7,175 bases of DNA. It comes from an uncultured Desulfovibrio sp. GTDB lineage: Bacteria > Desulfobacterota > Desulfovibrionia > Desulfovibrionales > Desulfovibrionaceae. The notes under the pieces were generated by a model. It did no database searches. It was not told the DNA's origin and worked only from the letters and a program-made list of their open reading frames with translations. Where the stretch lies: assembly GCA_946490455.1 (NCBI GenBank), contig CAMLXE010000090.1, positions 1 to 7,175 of the forward strand, read 5' to 3'. The position numbers and the translations under genes were made by a program. This document shows, piece after piece, positions 1-6,526 of this stretch (its first letter is position 1; every line of letters starts with the position of its first letter).

Positions 1-638
1 GCGCTACTCAAGAAAACAAACATCTGGCTGAAGCATGGTTCAACTGGGGGGGGATCCTCGCAGAACGCGCCGATGCAGCCTCCCCCGAAGAAGAGAACGC
101 CTTCTGGAATGACGCTCAGGAAAAATTCAGACGCGCTACTCAAGAAAATGAACACTTGGCTGAAGCATGGGGCGACTGGGGAACTCTCCTCGCAAAACGC
201 GCTGATGCGGCCTCTTCTGAAGAAAGAAACGCCTTCTGGGATGCCGCTCAGGAAAAATATAGGCGTGCTACTCAAGAAAACGAACATCTGGCTGAAGTGT
301 GGTTCAATTGGGGCCTTCTCCTCGCAAAGCGCGCTGATGCAGCCTCATCTCCCGAAGAGCAAAACGCCTTCTGGGACGACGCTCAGGAAAAATTCAGACG
401 CGCCGCGTCTCTTGAACCTGCATTACCAGCATACAATCAGGCTTGTCTCTTGGCACTGCGCGGGCGTTCAGTAGAGGACATACTCAAGTATCTGGATATA
501 TCCCTTGAAGGAGGAAGGCTTCCATCCTTACAGCACATCCAGGAAGATCCACGTCTGAGCGCCATCAGGGAGACTCCCGAATTCAAGGCCTTCATTGAGA
601 AGGTCAAGGCGCTGAACAGAGCCAAGGACAAGGCATAG
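1..638 (+). CDS. TPR-repeat protein, 5'-truncated by window edge
   Basis: The reading frame is open from base 3 to the TAG at 636-638 with no start codon, so the gene begins left of the window; a TTG at 156 lies inside a repeat and is not a credible start. About 211 residues are visible. Three consecutive units of 44, 44 and 45 residues (bases 3-134, 135-266, 267-401) share the pattern ATQEN-hLAE-W-WG-LA-RADAAS, then NAFW-AQEK-RR. This fits helix-turn-helix tetratricopeptide-like repeats with long linkers. A more ordinary TPR helix follows (AASLEPALPAYNQACLLALRG), then a C-terminal cap with DPRLSAIRETPEFKAFIEKV, a tail common in TPR proteins. No signal peptide or enzyme motif is visible. TPR proteins usually scaffold protein-protein contacts; the partner cannot be inferred here. 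The gene converges on secF and has no visible operon partner. Confidence 0.8.
   Translation, partial: ATQENKHLAEAWFNWGGILAERADAASPEEENAFWNDAQEKFRRATQENEHLAEAWGDWGTLLAKRADAASSEERNAFWDAAQEKYRRATQENEHLAEVWFNWGLLLAKRADAASSPEEQNAFWDDAQEKFRRAASLEPALPAYNQACLLALRGRSVEDILKYLDISLEGGRLPSLQHIQEDPRLSAIRETPEFKAFIEKVKALNRAKDKA
3..401 (+). repeat. Three tandem 132-135-bp in-gene repeats
   Basis: Units at 3-134, 135-266 and 267-401 are highly similar at DNA level, with long shared stretches such as GCTACTCAAGAAAA at unit starts and AACGCCTTCTGG in the middle. Unit three has one extra codon. Similarity at DNA level, not only protein level, suggests recent unit duplication or ongoing homogenisation. More units probably lie left of the window. 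Confidence 0.85.
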
Positions 639-643
639 GGCCA

Positions 644-662
644 CGGGGAGGAATCCTCCCCG
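644..662 (+). terminator. Hairpin just after TPR gene, possible terminator
   Basis: A perfect 8-bp stem (CGGGGAGG pairing with CCTCCCCG, loop AAT) starts six bases after the TPR stop codon. It is placed like an intrinsic terminator, but the following bases are C-rich with no T tract. It may instead stabilise the mRNA 3' end or mark Rho-dependent termination. Confidence 0.45.
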
Positions 663-955
663 CTCTGCCCCCTGCCATTCCAGACTGCCAGCCGGATTCC
701 GAATATCTCTTGCCCCTCTCCGGCACCTGCCGCCCCATGCGCTTCAGCAGGTCAGGAAATGCAGGTTCCCCATACCTTCTCATGCTGCTTCCTGTAGCCC
801 GTACGCAGAGCCTTACATGCGTTTTTTCGCCTGCGGTCAGCATCTTCGGTTCAGGCAGGAAAAGGCAAAGGACGGCTTTCACGGATTTCAGCAGCAAGCC
901 GACCCAGCGATAAACCGCCTTTTCTGACCTCCCTCTCATTCCTCTCCTCCGCCTC
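663..955. other. Intergenic gap between convergent genes, nothing recognised
   Basis: This stretch lies between the hairpin after the TPR gene and the secF terminator. Both strands have short open frames. The longest is on the - strand: it could start at an ATG near 939 behind a purine-rich GGAGGAG and run to 604, overlapping the TPR gene end. Its translation is arginine-rich, resembles no family I recognise and follows the secF terminator. I treat it as probably non-coding. Confidence 0.5.
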
Positions 956-985
956 AAAAAAAGGGGCTGCCGGTCGGGCAGCCCC
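956..985 (-). terminator. Intrinsic terminator of secDF
   Basis: Read on the - strand, a 9-bp perfect GC-rich stem (GGGGCTGCC pairing with GGCAGCCCC, 5-base loop) is followed directly by seven T residues. It begins 38 bases past the secF stop codon, which is the classic Rho-independent arrangement. On the + strand the run is A residues before the stem, so it should act for secF only. Confidence 0.93.
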
Positions 986-1022
986 AGTTTTGGAAAAGGA
1001 TGGTCGCTCGGGGAACGGTTGA

Positions 1023-2132
1023 TCAGACGACGCCGTGTTCTCCGGGACGTTCATATTTTTCACTGCCGGCCTTTTCCGCCATGATGTACTGTTCGGTCGT
1101 GCCCAGAAGCAGCACGGGGTTACAGATGAAGATGGAGGAATAGGTACCGATGAAGACGCCCATGGTCATGGTGAGGGCGAAATCATGGATGGTGCCGCCG
1201 CCCAGAACCATGAGGCTGACGGAGGCCAGCAGGGTTGTGAGACCGGTCATGATCGTACGGCTGAGGGTCTGGTTCACGCTCATGTTGATGATGCTGGTGA
1301 GGGGGTCCAGATGCCCGGCCTTCTGCCGCCGCAGGTTTTCGCGGATACGGTCAAAGACGATGATCTTGTCGTTCAGGGAGTAGCCGACGAGGGTCAGCAG
1401 GGCCGCGATGACGTTCAGGTCGAATTCCTTGCCCAGTACGGAGAGGATGCCCACGGTAATGACCACGTCATGCACGAGGCCCACGATGGCGCCGAGGGCG
1501 TAGTTCAGCTTGAGTTTCCAGCAGATGGCTGCCGTAATCAGAAGCAGGATGAACACGCGGATGGTCATTTCAAGGGGCGTGAAGTTCATGAGGAACATGG
1601 CGCCGCCGAGGATGACGGCCATGACGGCCGCGATGACCCAGCGCTGTTCGAAGCGGCCGGAGATATAGACCGTGATGAGCAGTACCGCGATATACATGGC
1701 CTGGAGCGCGGCGTTGCGCAGGTCGGCCCCGACCTTGGGACCCACCATTTCCATGCGTTCGATGGTGGCGGTGTTGCCCGCGAATTTCTGTTGCAGGGCT
1801 GTGCCCAGTTCGGCGCGGATTGCCTCACCGCTCATGTCGGGAGCGGAGAAGCGCACCAGATAGCTGCGTCCGTCTTCCCCGTACTGCTGCACGGCGAGAC
1901 CCGGCAGATTGAGGGAAGCGAAGGCGCCCTTGATGTTTTCGTCGGCCACGGGATTGGCGAACTGGAGCTGAACGGCCGCACCGCCAGCAAAATCGACCCC
2001 GTAGCGCAGGCCTCCGTTCATGAAGATGGAAGCCGCCCCAATCAAAAAGACAACAACGGAAAGCACATAGGCATAGCGACGCAAGCCTATGAAATCAATT
2101 CTCGTTTCCTTTTGCAAAAACTGAAAGCTCAT
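1023..2132 (-). CDS. secF: SecF, protein-export membrane protein
   Basis: 369 residues. SecF pairs with SecD in the inner membrane and uses the proton-motive force to complete SecA/SecYEG-driven export. Visible marks: N-terminal membrane helix (about 20-38), DFAGG at 47-51 opening the periplasmic P1 domain, VGPKVGADL at 130-138, the family motif VGYSLNDKIIVFDRIREN at 249-266, and NQTLSRTIMTGLTTLL at 287-302. The start ATG at 2132 is chosen because it is followed by the usual SecF N-terminus and preceded by AGGAG eight bases upstream; the frame stays open to 2291 but that extension has no SecF character. Its first 38 bases lie inside secD, suggesting translational coupling. Residues about 163-207 are an insertion relative to E. 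coli SecF and contain two extra hydrophobic segments, giving roughly eight membrane helices instead of six. Confidence 0.96.
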   Translation of the reverse strand: MSFQFLQKETRIDFIGLRRYAYVLSVVVFLIGAASIFMNGGLRYGVDFAGGAAVQLQFANPVADENIKGAFASLNLPGLAVQQYGEDGRSYLVRFSAPDMSGEAIRAELGTALQQKFAGNTATIERMEMVGPKVGADLRNAALQAMYIAVLLITVYISGRFEQRWVIAAVMAVILGGAMFLMNFTPLEMTIRVFILLLITAAICWKLKLNYALGAIVGLVHDVVITVGILSVLGKEFDLNVIAALLTLVGYSLNDKIIVFDRIRENLRRQKAGHLDPLTSIINMSVNQTLSRTIMTGLTTLLASVSLMVLGGGTIHDFALTMTMGVFIGTYSSIFICNPVLLLGTTEQYIMAEKAGSEKYERPGEHGVV

Positions 2133-3783
2133 TGCCGGAACTCCTGAAATCCTCACCCGGTGGCGCGGATAAGCGTGGCGGCAGCAAGGCCGCTCCGACA
2201 GCCCAGATACTGAGTCTGTCGTCTTCCTTTCCGCGTACCCACAGGGTGAAGAGCGTACGCGATACAAAAATGGCCGTGAACATGGAGGCAACGATACCGA
2301 GGGTCAACGTGACCGGAAAGCCGCGGACGGGGCCGGTTCCAAACTGATAGAGGATGGCTGCCGCGATGATGGTGGTCAGGTTGGAGTCCACGATGGAAAC
2401 GGTTGCCTGTTCAAAACCGAGCTTGACGGCGGCCACCGGCTTCAGTCCCTTGCGCAGTTCTTCGCGTATTCGTTCAAAGATAAGAACGTTGGCGTCAACG
2501 GACATGCCGATGGTCAGCACGATACCGGCAATGCCGGGCAGGGTCAGCGTTGCGCCGAAGGCGGCGAGACCGGCCATGAGTATCAGGATGGTGAAAACGA
2601 GCATGACGTCGGCAAGGAGACCGGCCATGGCATAGTAAAGCGGCATGATGATGACAACGGCCAGCCCGCCCACTGCGGCAGCGAGGATGCCGCTGCGGAT
2701 GGATTCGGCACCGAGAGAAGGTCCGACCGTCCGTTCTTCAAGGACGGTAACGGGCGCAGGAAGCGAACCGGCCCGCAGAACGATGGCGAGGTCCTGTGCT
2801 TCGGACGGGGTGAAATGACCGCTGATGCTGGCCTTGCCGCCGGCGATCCGTTCATTGATGGTGGGAGCGCTGTGGACCTTGCCGTCAAGGACAATGGCCA
2901 TGCGCTTTCTGACGTTTTCGCCGGTAATCCGTTCAAAGGTTGCGGCGCCGCGGGCGTTGAAGGAAAGGGACACATTGGGCGTATTGTTGCGATCAAAGGC
3001 AGGACGGGCATCATCCACGTCTTCCCCGGTCATCAGGGGTTCCCTGTCGAGGACAATGGGCGTTTCAGCGGTCGTGCCGTCCGGGCGGACGGTCACCATG
3101 GGGAAAACGGCCGTACCGGGAGGCAGGAGTCCGTTGGGGTCCACATCGTCACGCACAAGATGGAAGGTGAGCTGGGCGGTCTGTCCCACGAGCTGAATGG
3201 CCCGCTGCGGATCGGTCAGGCCGGGAAGCTGAATCTGGATGCGGAAATCGGCCTGCTTGCGGATATCGGGTTCCGCCACACCGAACTGGTCGATACGGTT
3301 GCGGATTGTCCGGACGGCCTGATCAAGGGCCATTTCTTCGATGTGGGCACGATTTTCGGGCGTATAGCTGGCCAGATAGCGCACGCCGCCTTCGGGAGCC
3401 GGAGCGGCAGACACGGCAAGCTGAGGAAATTCCTTGGCAAGCAGCGCATCGAGCTGTTTTGCCTGTTCGGGACGCGGCAGCAGGAATTCGAGCTGCCTGT
3501 CCGGCGTAAGACGGGAACGAAGAACGGTAATGCCCTCTTCCGAGGCCTGAACCCGCAGATCCTGACCGGCTCTGGAAAGGGAATTGAGAACGGCCTGTTC
3601 AACATCCACCCCCAGAGTGAGGTGCATTCCACCCTTGAGGTCCAGTCCGAGATTGATTCTGGAATTGGGCAGGAATCTGCCAAATCCCGATGAGTCCACA
3701 CCCGGCAGGCTCGGCAGGACAAAAATGATGCTGGCCACCAGAACCAGCAGCGAAGCGGCAATACGCCAGCCTGTGAATTTCAT
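2095..3783 (-). CDS. secD: SecD, protein-export membrane protein
   Basis: 562 residues, somewhat shorter than E. coli SecD. SecD is the larger half of the SecDF proton-driven export motor, with a periplasmic domain that binds emerging substrate. Visible marks: N-terminal membrane helix (about 8-24), NLGLDLKGGMHLTLGVD at 44-60, RNRIDQFGVAEPDI at 161-174 in the P1 base, and a head region ending near ERTVGPSLGAESI (350-362). The C-terminal membrane bundle carries GMSVDANVLIFERIREEL (426-443); Asp430 there matches the E. coli Asp519 needed for proton use. DSNLTTIIAAAILYQFGTG follows at 466-484. The start ATG at 3783 begins a standard SecD N-terminus; its ribosome-binding site is only a G-run (GGGGGGA) abutting a leader hairpin. 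The last 12 codons overlap secF in another frame. The tail after about 520 is soluble and poorly conserved. Confidence 0.96.
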   Translation of the reverse strand: MKFTGWRIAASLLVLVASIIFVLPSLPGVDSSGFGRFLPNSRINLGLDLKGGMHLTLGVDVEQAVLNSLSRAGQDLRVQASEEGITVLRSRLTPDRQLEFLLPRPEQAKQLDALLAKEFPQLAVSAAPAPEGGVRYLASYTPENRAHIEEMALDQAVRTIRNRIDQFGVAEPDIRKQADFRIQIQLPGLTDPQRAIQLVGQTAQLTFHLVRDDVDPNGLLPPGTAVFPMVTVRPDGTTAETPIVLDREPLMTGEDVDDARPAFDRNNTPNVSLSFNARGAATFERITGENVRKRMAIVLDGKVHSAPTINERIAGGKASISGHFTPSEAQDLAIVLRAGSLPAPVTVLEERTVGPSLGAESIRSGILAAAVGGLAVVIIMPLYYAMAGLLADVMLVFTILILMAGLAAFGATLTLPGIAGIVLTIGMSVDANVLIFERIREELRKGLKPVAAVKLGFEQATVSIVDSNLTTIIAAAILYQFGTGPVRGFPVTLTLGIVASMFTAIFVSRTLFTLWVRGKEDDRLSIWAVGAALLPPRLSAPPGEDFRSSGNELSVFAKGNEN

Positions 3784-4017
3784 GGAGTCCCCCCGGGAGC
3801 CGTCTCCCGGACTTCTCCCCGGCCTGACAGGCCCCCGAAGCCACAGAGAACGTTCCCTGATACATTGTCAAAGCAGGGCAAGTCCACCCCGACCAGCGCT
3901 GCCCCGAGAGGATTGTACCGCATCACATGGGAAGGAGGCGGGAATCCACAGGCTGTGGAAACACAAAACGCCTGTCGTGAAAACGACCCGAATCGGGTAA
4001 CGCCAGATAGAAACCGG
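3784..4017 (-). other. secD leader / yajC-secD intergenic region with hairpins
   Basis: No credible gene is seen here. Inverted repeats: 3793-3810 (CCGGGAG with CTCCCGG, loop of four), immediately upstream of the secD ribosome-binding site; 3821-3833 (GGCCTG with CAGGCC, one-base loop); 3945-3959 (TCCACAG with CTGTGGA, one-base centre); 3986-3998 (ACCCGA with TCGGGT, one-base centre). Because a terminator precedes this region, secDF probably needs its own promoter. On the - strand, TACAAT at 3912-3917 resembles a -10 box but lacks a good -35 box. A perfect TTGACA at 3866-3871 lacks a good -10 box. Neither promoter is firm. Confidence 0.5.
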
Positions 4018-4046
4018 AAAAAGGCACGGCCCCGAAGGGCCGTACC
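4018..4046 (-). terminator. Intrinsic terminator downstream of yajC
   Basis: On the - strand a 10-bp stem (GGTACGGCCC with GGGCCGTGCC, including one G-U pair) closes on the very stable tetraloop TTCG and is followed by five T residues. It begins 13 bases after the yajC stop. The single non-Watson-Crick pair is G-U only in the - strand RNA, which supports that orientation. It should limit read-through from yajC into secD. Confidence 0.9.
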
Positions 4047-4059
4047 GTTACAGCAGAAA

Positions 4060-4392
4060 TCAGTCTTCCTTGGCCGTCTTCGTGCGAGGATCGATAACGC
4101 TCACCACATACGCACGGCCGATATTGACGGAAGTGGAACCAAGATCAACCGTCAGGACATCGCCGTCAATGTCGGTGATCCGCCCCATAAGGCCGCCGCT
4201 CGTCAGGACCTGATCCCCCTTCTTGAGGCTTTCCAGCATGGATTTATGCTGTCTGGCGCGCTTCTGCTGGGGACGGATAAGCAGAAAATAGAAAATGGCC
4301 AGCATGGCGATAAGCGGAACAAACTGCATCAGCGCGCCACCTTCGGCAGCGGCTCCAGACGTACCCATGGCATGGGCGACAGAAGCGAACAT
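4060..4392 (-). CDS. yajC: YajC, preprotein translocase accessory subunit
   Basis: 110 residues, the normal YajC length. YajC is a small inner-membrane protein that co-purifies with SecDF and the SecYEG translocon; it is not essential in E. coli. Visible marks: a short N-terminal segment, one membrane helix at about 22-39 (LMQFVPLIAMLAIFYFLLI), the signature RPQQKR at 40-45, and the cytoplasmic GDQVLTSGGLMGRI at 59-72 followed by a beta-rich domain. The ATG at 4392 is preceded by a strong AAGGAGG at a good distance. It precedes secD and secF in the usual order, but a terminator and a 276-bp gap separate them. tgt, the common upstream neighbour of yajC in other bacteria, is absent. Confidence 0.96.
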   Translation of the reverse strand: MFASVAHAMGTSGAAAEGGALMQFVPLIAMLAIFYFLLIRPQQKRARQHKSMLESLKKGDQVLTSGGLMGRITDIDGDVLTVDLGSTSVNIGRAYVVSVIDPRTKTAKED

Positions 4393-4433
4393 GTGTCCTC
4401 CTTAAAAGGGGTTATGGGCGATACCATCCAAAC

Positions 4434-4446
4434 TGTCATTATGACA
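4434..4446. promoter_or_regulatory. Perfect 13-base palindrome in yajC leader
   Basis: TGTCAT and ATGACA flank a single central base, about 12-24 bases downstream of the predicted yajC transcription start. The size and symmetry suit a dimeric repressor operator; a short RNA hairpin is less likely because the one-base loop is too tight. I do not recognise the binding protein. Confidence 0.35.
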
Positions 4447-4464
4447 AACATCTGCAAAAACCGC

Positions 4465-4493
4465 ATACTAGCGACAGAAAAGCCATTTGGCAA
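4465..4493 (-). promoter_or_regulatory. Sigma70-like promoter for yajC
   Basis: On the - strand, TTGCCA (4488-4493, five of six consensus bases) and TAGTAT (4465-4470, four of six) are separated by exactly 17 bases. Transcription would start near 4458, leaving a leader of about 65 bases before the yajC ATG. It is the best promoter pattern I found in the window. Confidence 0.55.
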
Positions 4494-4553
4494 GCACAGA
4501 CTGAAGACTCCGGCCCACAAAACGGCATGTTGCAGAAATGCAACAAACAAACC

Positions 4554-4891
4554 GGTCCCGGCCCACAGGACCGCTCTTCCACCCCCGGAAGGTTCGGGAA
4601 AGGGCTGAGGGAAGGGCTTGCGGGGAAAAGCGGCAGGGAAAGCGCTGGAGGAAAAAGGTCCGGCAGGAGACCTCCTGTTCTGCGTCCGCCGCTCCCGGCG
4701 CGTTCGGCATCCCCGCTCCACCGATCCGGCGCGTTCGGCATTCCCTCTCCGCCGCTCCCGGTGTGTTCGGCATCCCCGCTCCGCTGCTCCGGCGCGTTCG
4801 GCATCCCCGCTCCGCTGCTCCGGCCATTGTCATCCGGCGGAAAGGGGCTGAGGGAGGAGCTTCGGTCGGAAAGCTGTTGCAGGAAAGGAGG
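4554..4891. repeat. 338-bp direct repeat, copy 1
   Basis: This sequence matches 4972-5309 at a constant offset of 418 bases with only two differences: A at 4565 (G at 4983) and A at 4581 (G at 4999). Identity starts abruptly at GGTCCCGG and stops abruptly after AAAGGAGG. The copies are separated by 80 unrelated bases (4892-4971). Because 418 is not a multiple of three, any frame crossing both copies reads them in different frames, which argues against coding. No transposase, terminal inverted repeats or RNA gene is recognised. Confidence 0.95.
4699..4823. repeat. Four tandem 31-32-bp units, in copy 1
   Basis: Units at 4699-4729, 4730-4761, 4762-4792 and 4793-4823 share the core GTTCGGCATccCCgCTCCgc and end in CCGG. 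A further half unit (GCTCCCGG) precedes the first. Units three and four are almost identical (two differences at their start). The 31-base period is out of frame, so this is a DNA- or RNA-level repeat rather than a peptide repeat. Confidence 0.88.
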
Positions 4892-4971
4892 CTGAGGAGC
4901 AAGAGCCGACGGAACGGCCCCTTCCGGATGCGTGCTGCCAGTCAGCCTGACGGGAAAGGGACAGGCGGAAA

Positions 4972-5309
4972 GGTCCCGGCCCGCAGGACCGCTCTTCCGC
5001 CCCCGGAAGGTTCGGGAAAGGGCTGAGGGAAGGGCTTGCGGGGAAAAGCGGCAGGGAAAGCGCTGGAGGAAAAAGGTCCGGCAGGAGACCTCCTGTTCTG
5101 CGTCCGCCGCTCCCGGCGCGTTCGGCATCCCCGCTCCACCGATCCGGCGCGTTCGGCATTCCCTCTCCGCCGCTCCCGGTGTGTTCGGCATCCCCGCTCC
5201 GCTGCTCCGGCGCGTTCGGCATCCCCGCTCCGCTGCTCCGGCCATTGTCATCCGGCGGAAAGGGGCTGAGGGAGGAGCTTCGGTCGGAAAGCTGTTGCAG
5301 GAAAGGAGG
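4972..5309. repeat. 338-bp direct repeat, copy 2
   Basis: Second copy of the block at 4554-4891. The difference at 4999 falls in a small stem (CTTCCG 4994-4999 with CGGAAG 5004-5009). In - strand RNA the variant changes a C-G pair to a U-G pair in copy 1, so pairing is kept. One such site is weak evidence for a - strand RNA. Confidence 0.95.
5117..5241. repeat. Four tandem 31-32-bp units, in copy 2
   Basis: Identical to the units at 4699-4823, shifted by 418 bases, and carried along by the larger duplication. The larger duplication therefore happened after the small units had formed and diverged from each other. Confidence 0.88.
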
Positions 5310-5515
5310 AAACTTCTCCCCGAAAGAGAGACCGGAGACGCTCCGTCTGCCCTCCCTGCGCACAGTCTGACACCTGCCGGAACGACAGCGGCATGGTCTG
5401 CCCGTGTCCGGCATGTTCGGAGAGACGCACCGCGCCCTGTCGGCAACGGTGCGTCCGAAAAAGGCTCTCAGGGAAGTCTTCTGGTCTCCGGAAAATGGCG
5501 CAGACGAGCCGGTTC
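5310..5515. other. Region downstream of metA, hairpin only
   Basis: No supported gene. The strongest structure is an inverted repeat at 5424-5455 (GACGCACCG with CGGTGCGTC, 14-base loop), about 60 bases past the metA stop. It lacks a T tract on the correct side for - strand termination, so it is at best an atypical end for metA mRNA. A small hairpin (CCGGT with ACCGG, 5509-5522) includes the metA stop codon. Confidence 0.4.
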
Positions 5516-6496
5516 TCACCGGTCTGTGCCGTGTTTCCCTTCCCCGGTGGCGTGCTGTTCCGCCCTTGCGGCGTCCGCGGTCGCAATATCGGAGAGACAG
5601 AACGGCGTCTCCTGATAGACGTAATAGTTCAGCCAGTTGGAATAGAAAAGATGGGCGTGTGCCTTCCAGCGCATCATGGGGGTGCAGCCGGGATCGTCAT
5701 GCGGGTAGTAGTGGGCCGGAGGCAGAATTTCCAGTCCCTTGCTGAGGTCCCGACGATATTCTCCGTCCAGCGTATCCCGGTCGTATTCCAGATGTCCCAT
5801 GATGAACAGATTCCGGCCTCCCGGCGTACCGGCAATGAGCACGCCGGCCTCATCCGATTCGGCCAGAATGTCCAGACCGGGCACGGCCAGAATGTCTTCG
5901 CGCCGCACTTCCGTATGTCGGGAATGCGGGGCATGAAACACATCGTCAAAGCCGCGGAAAAGGCTGCATGTCGGCTCGTTCAGACGATGGCTGAACACAC
6001 CGAAGACCTTGTGGTCGAGCTGATGCTTGGGGATGCCGTAGTGATGGTACAGCCCGGCCTGCGCACCCCAGCAGATATACAGCGTCGAATGCACGTTGGA
6101 GCGCGCATAGTCCATGATGGCCACCAGTTCGTCCCAGTAGTCAACCTCTTCAAAGGGAAGCTGCTCCACGGGGGCGCCGGTGATGATCATGCCGTCGAAG
6201 GTCCGGTGGCGAACCTGCGAAAAGGTCTTGTAGAAGCGTTCAAGATGCTGCTGGGCCGTATTCCGGGACTCGTGCCCCTCCGCCCTGAGCAGCGTGATGT
6301 TCACCTGTAGCGGCGTGTTCCCAAGCACCCGCAGAAGCTGGGTTTCGGTCGTAATCTTGGTGGGCATCAGGTTCACGATGGCAATTTCCAGCGGACGGAT
6401 ATCCTGCCGGTTGGCACGGCTTTCCGTCATGACAAATATGTTTTCGCTCTCCAGTATCGGACGAGCCGGCAAATCTTCAGGAATCTTGATGGGCAT
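5516..6496 (-). CDS. metA: Homoserine O-acyltransferase MetA, probably acetyl-CoA dependent
   Basis: 326 residues, complete. MetA-family enzymes acylate L-homoserine with acetyl-CoA or succinyl-CoA in the cytoplasm, the first committed step of methionine synthesis. Landmarks fall at the standard E. coli positions: catalytic Cys142 in YICWGAQAGLYHHYG (140-154), His235 and Glu237 in FIMGHLEYD, and Arg249. Residue 111, in TGAPVEQLPFEE, is Glu. In characterised MetA enzymes Glu111 goes with acetyl-CoA and Gly111 with succinyl-CoA, so homoserine O-acetyltransferase is the better product name. Many pipelines would label it succinyltransferase by homology. The ATG at 6496 begins the family N-terminus MPIKIPEDLPA and follows GAGGAG (6503-6508). 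The last 20 or so residues are a variable tail. No other methionine gene is adjacent. Confidence 0.96.
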   Translation of the reverse strand: MPIKIPEDLPARPILESENIFVMTESRANRQDIRPLEIAIVNLMPTKITTETQLLRVLGNTPLQVNITLLRAEGHESRNTAQQHLERFYKTFSQVRHRTFDGMIITGAPVEQLPFEEVDYWDELVAIMDYARSNVHSTLYICWGAQAGLYHHYGIPKHQLDHKVFGVFSHRLNEPTCSLFRGFDDVFHAPHSRHTEVRREDILAVPGLDILAESDEAGVLIAGTPGGRNLFIMGHLEYDRDTLDGEYRRDLSKGLEILPPAHYYPHDDPGCTPMMRWKAHAHLFYSNWLNYYVYQETPFCLSDIATADAARAEQHATGEGKHGTDR

Positions 6497-6526
6497 GAAA
6501 CTCTCCTCAACGATTGACGGGCTGTT

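Noticed and set aside
156..158. TTG as start of the TPR gene
   Set aside because: The same frame continues upstream to the window edge with another full repeat unit, so the true start is outside.
604..939. Arginine-rich open frame on the - strand after the secF terminator
   Set aside because: It has a plausible purine-rich ribosome-binding site, but no family is recognised, it overlaps the TPR gene antisense, and it follows a strong terminator.
1035..2147. 370-codon open frame antisense to secF
   Set aside because: It mirrors secF, has no ribosome-binding site or family resemblance, and is very rich in His, Asp and Gly, as expected for an antisense frame.
2133..2291. Longer secF start at 2291
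   Set aside because: The extra 53 residues are arginine- and cysteine-rich without SecF similarity, overlap secD deeply, and the ATG at 2132 has a good ribosome-binding site.
3599..3871. Open frame upstream of and overlapping secD, considered as a VemP-like export-arrest leader
   Set aside because: It lacks a hydrophobic signal sequence, starts at TTG without a ribosome-binding site and runs 185 bases into secD.
4439..5519. Long open frames on both strands across the yajC-metA gap (up to 335 codons)
   Set aside because: They are proline-, arginine- and glycine-rich with no recognisable family. They cross two copies of the 338-bp repeat in different frames because the offset is not a multiple of three, and they compete on both strands. 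GC-rich DNA with few stop codons explains them.
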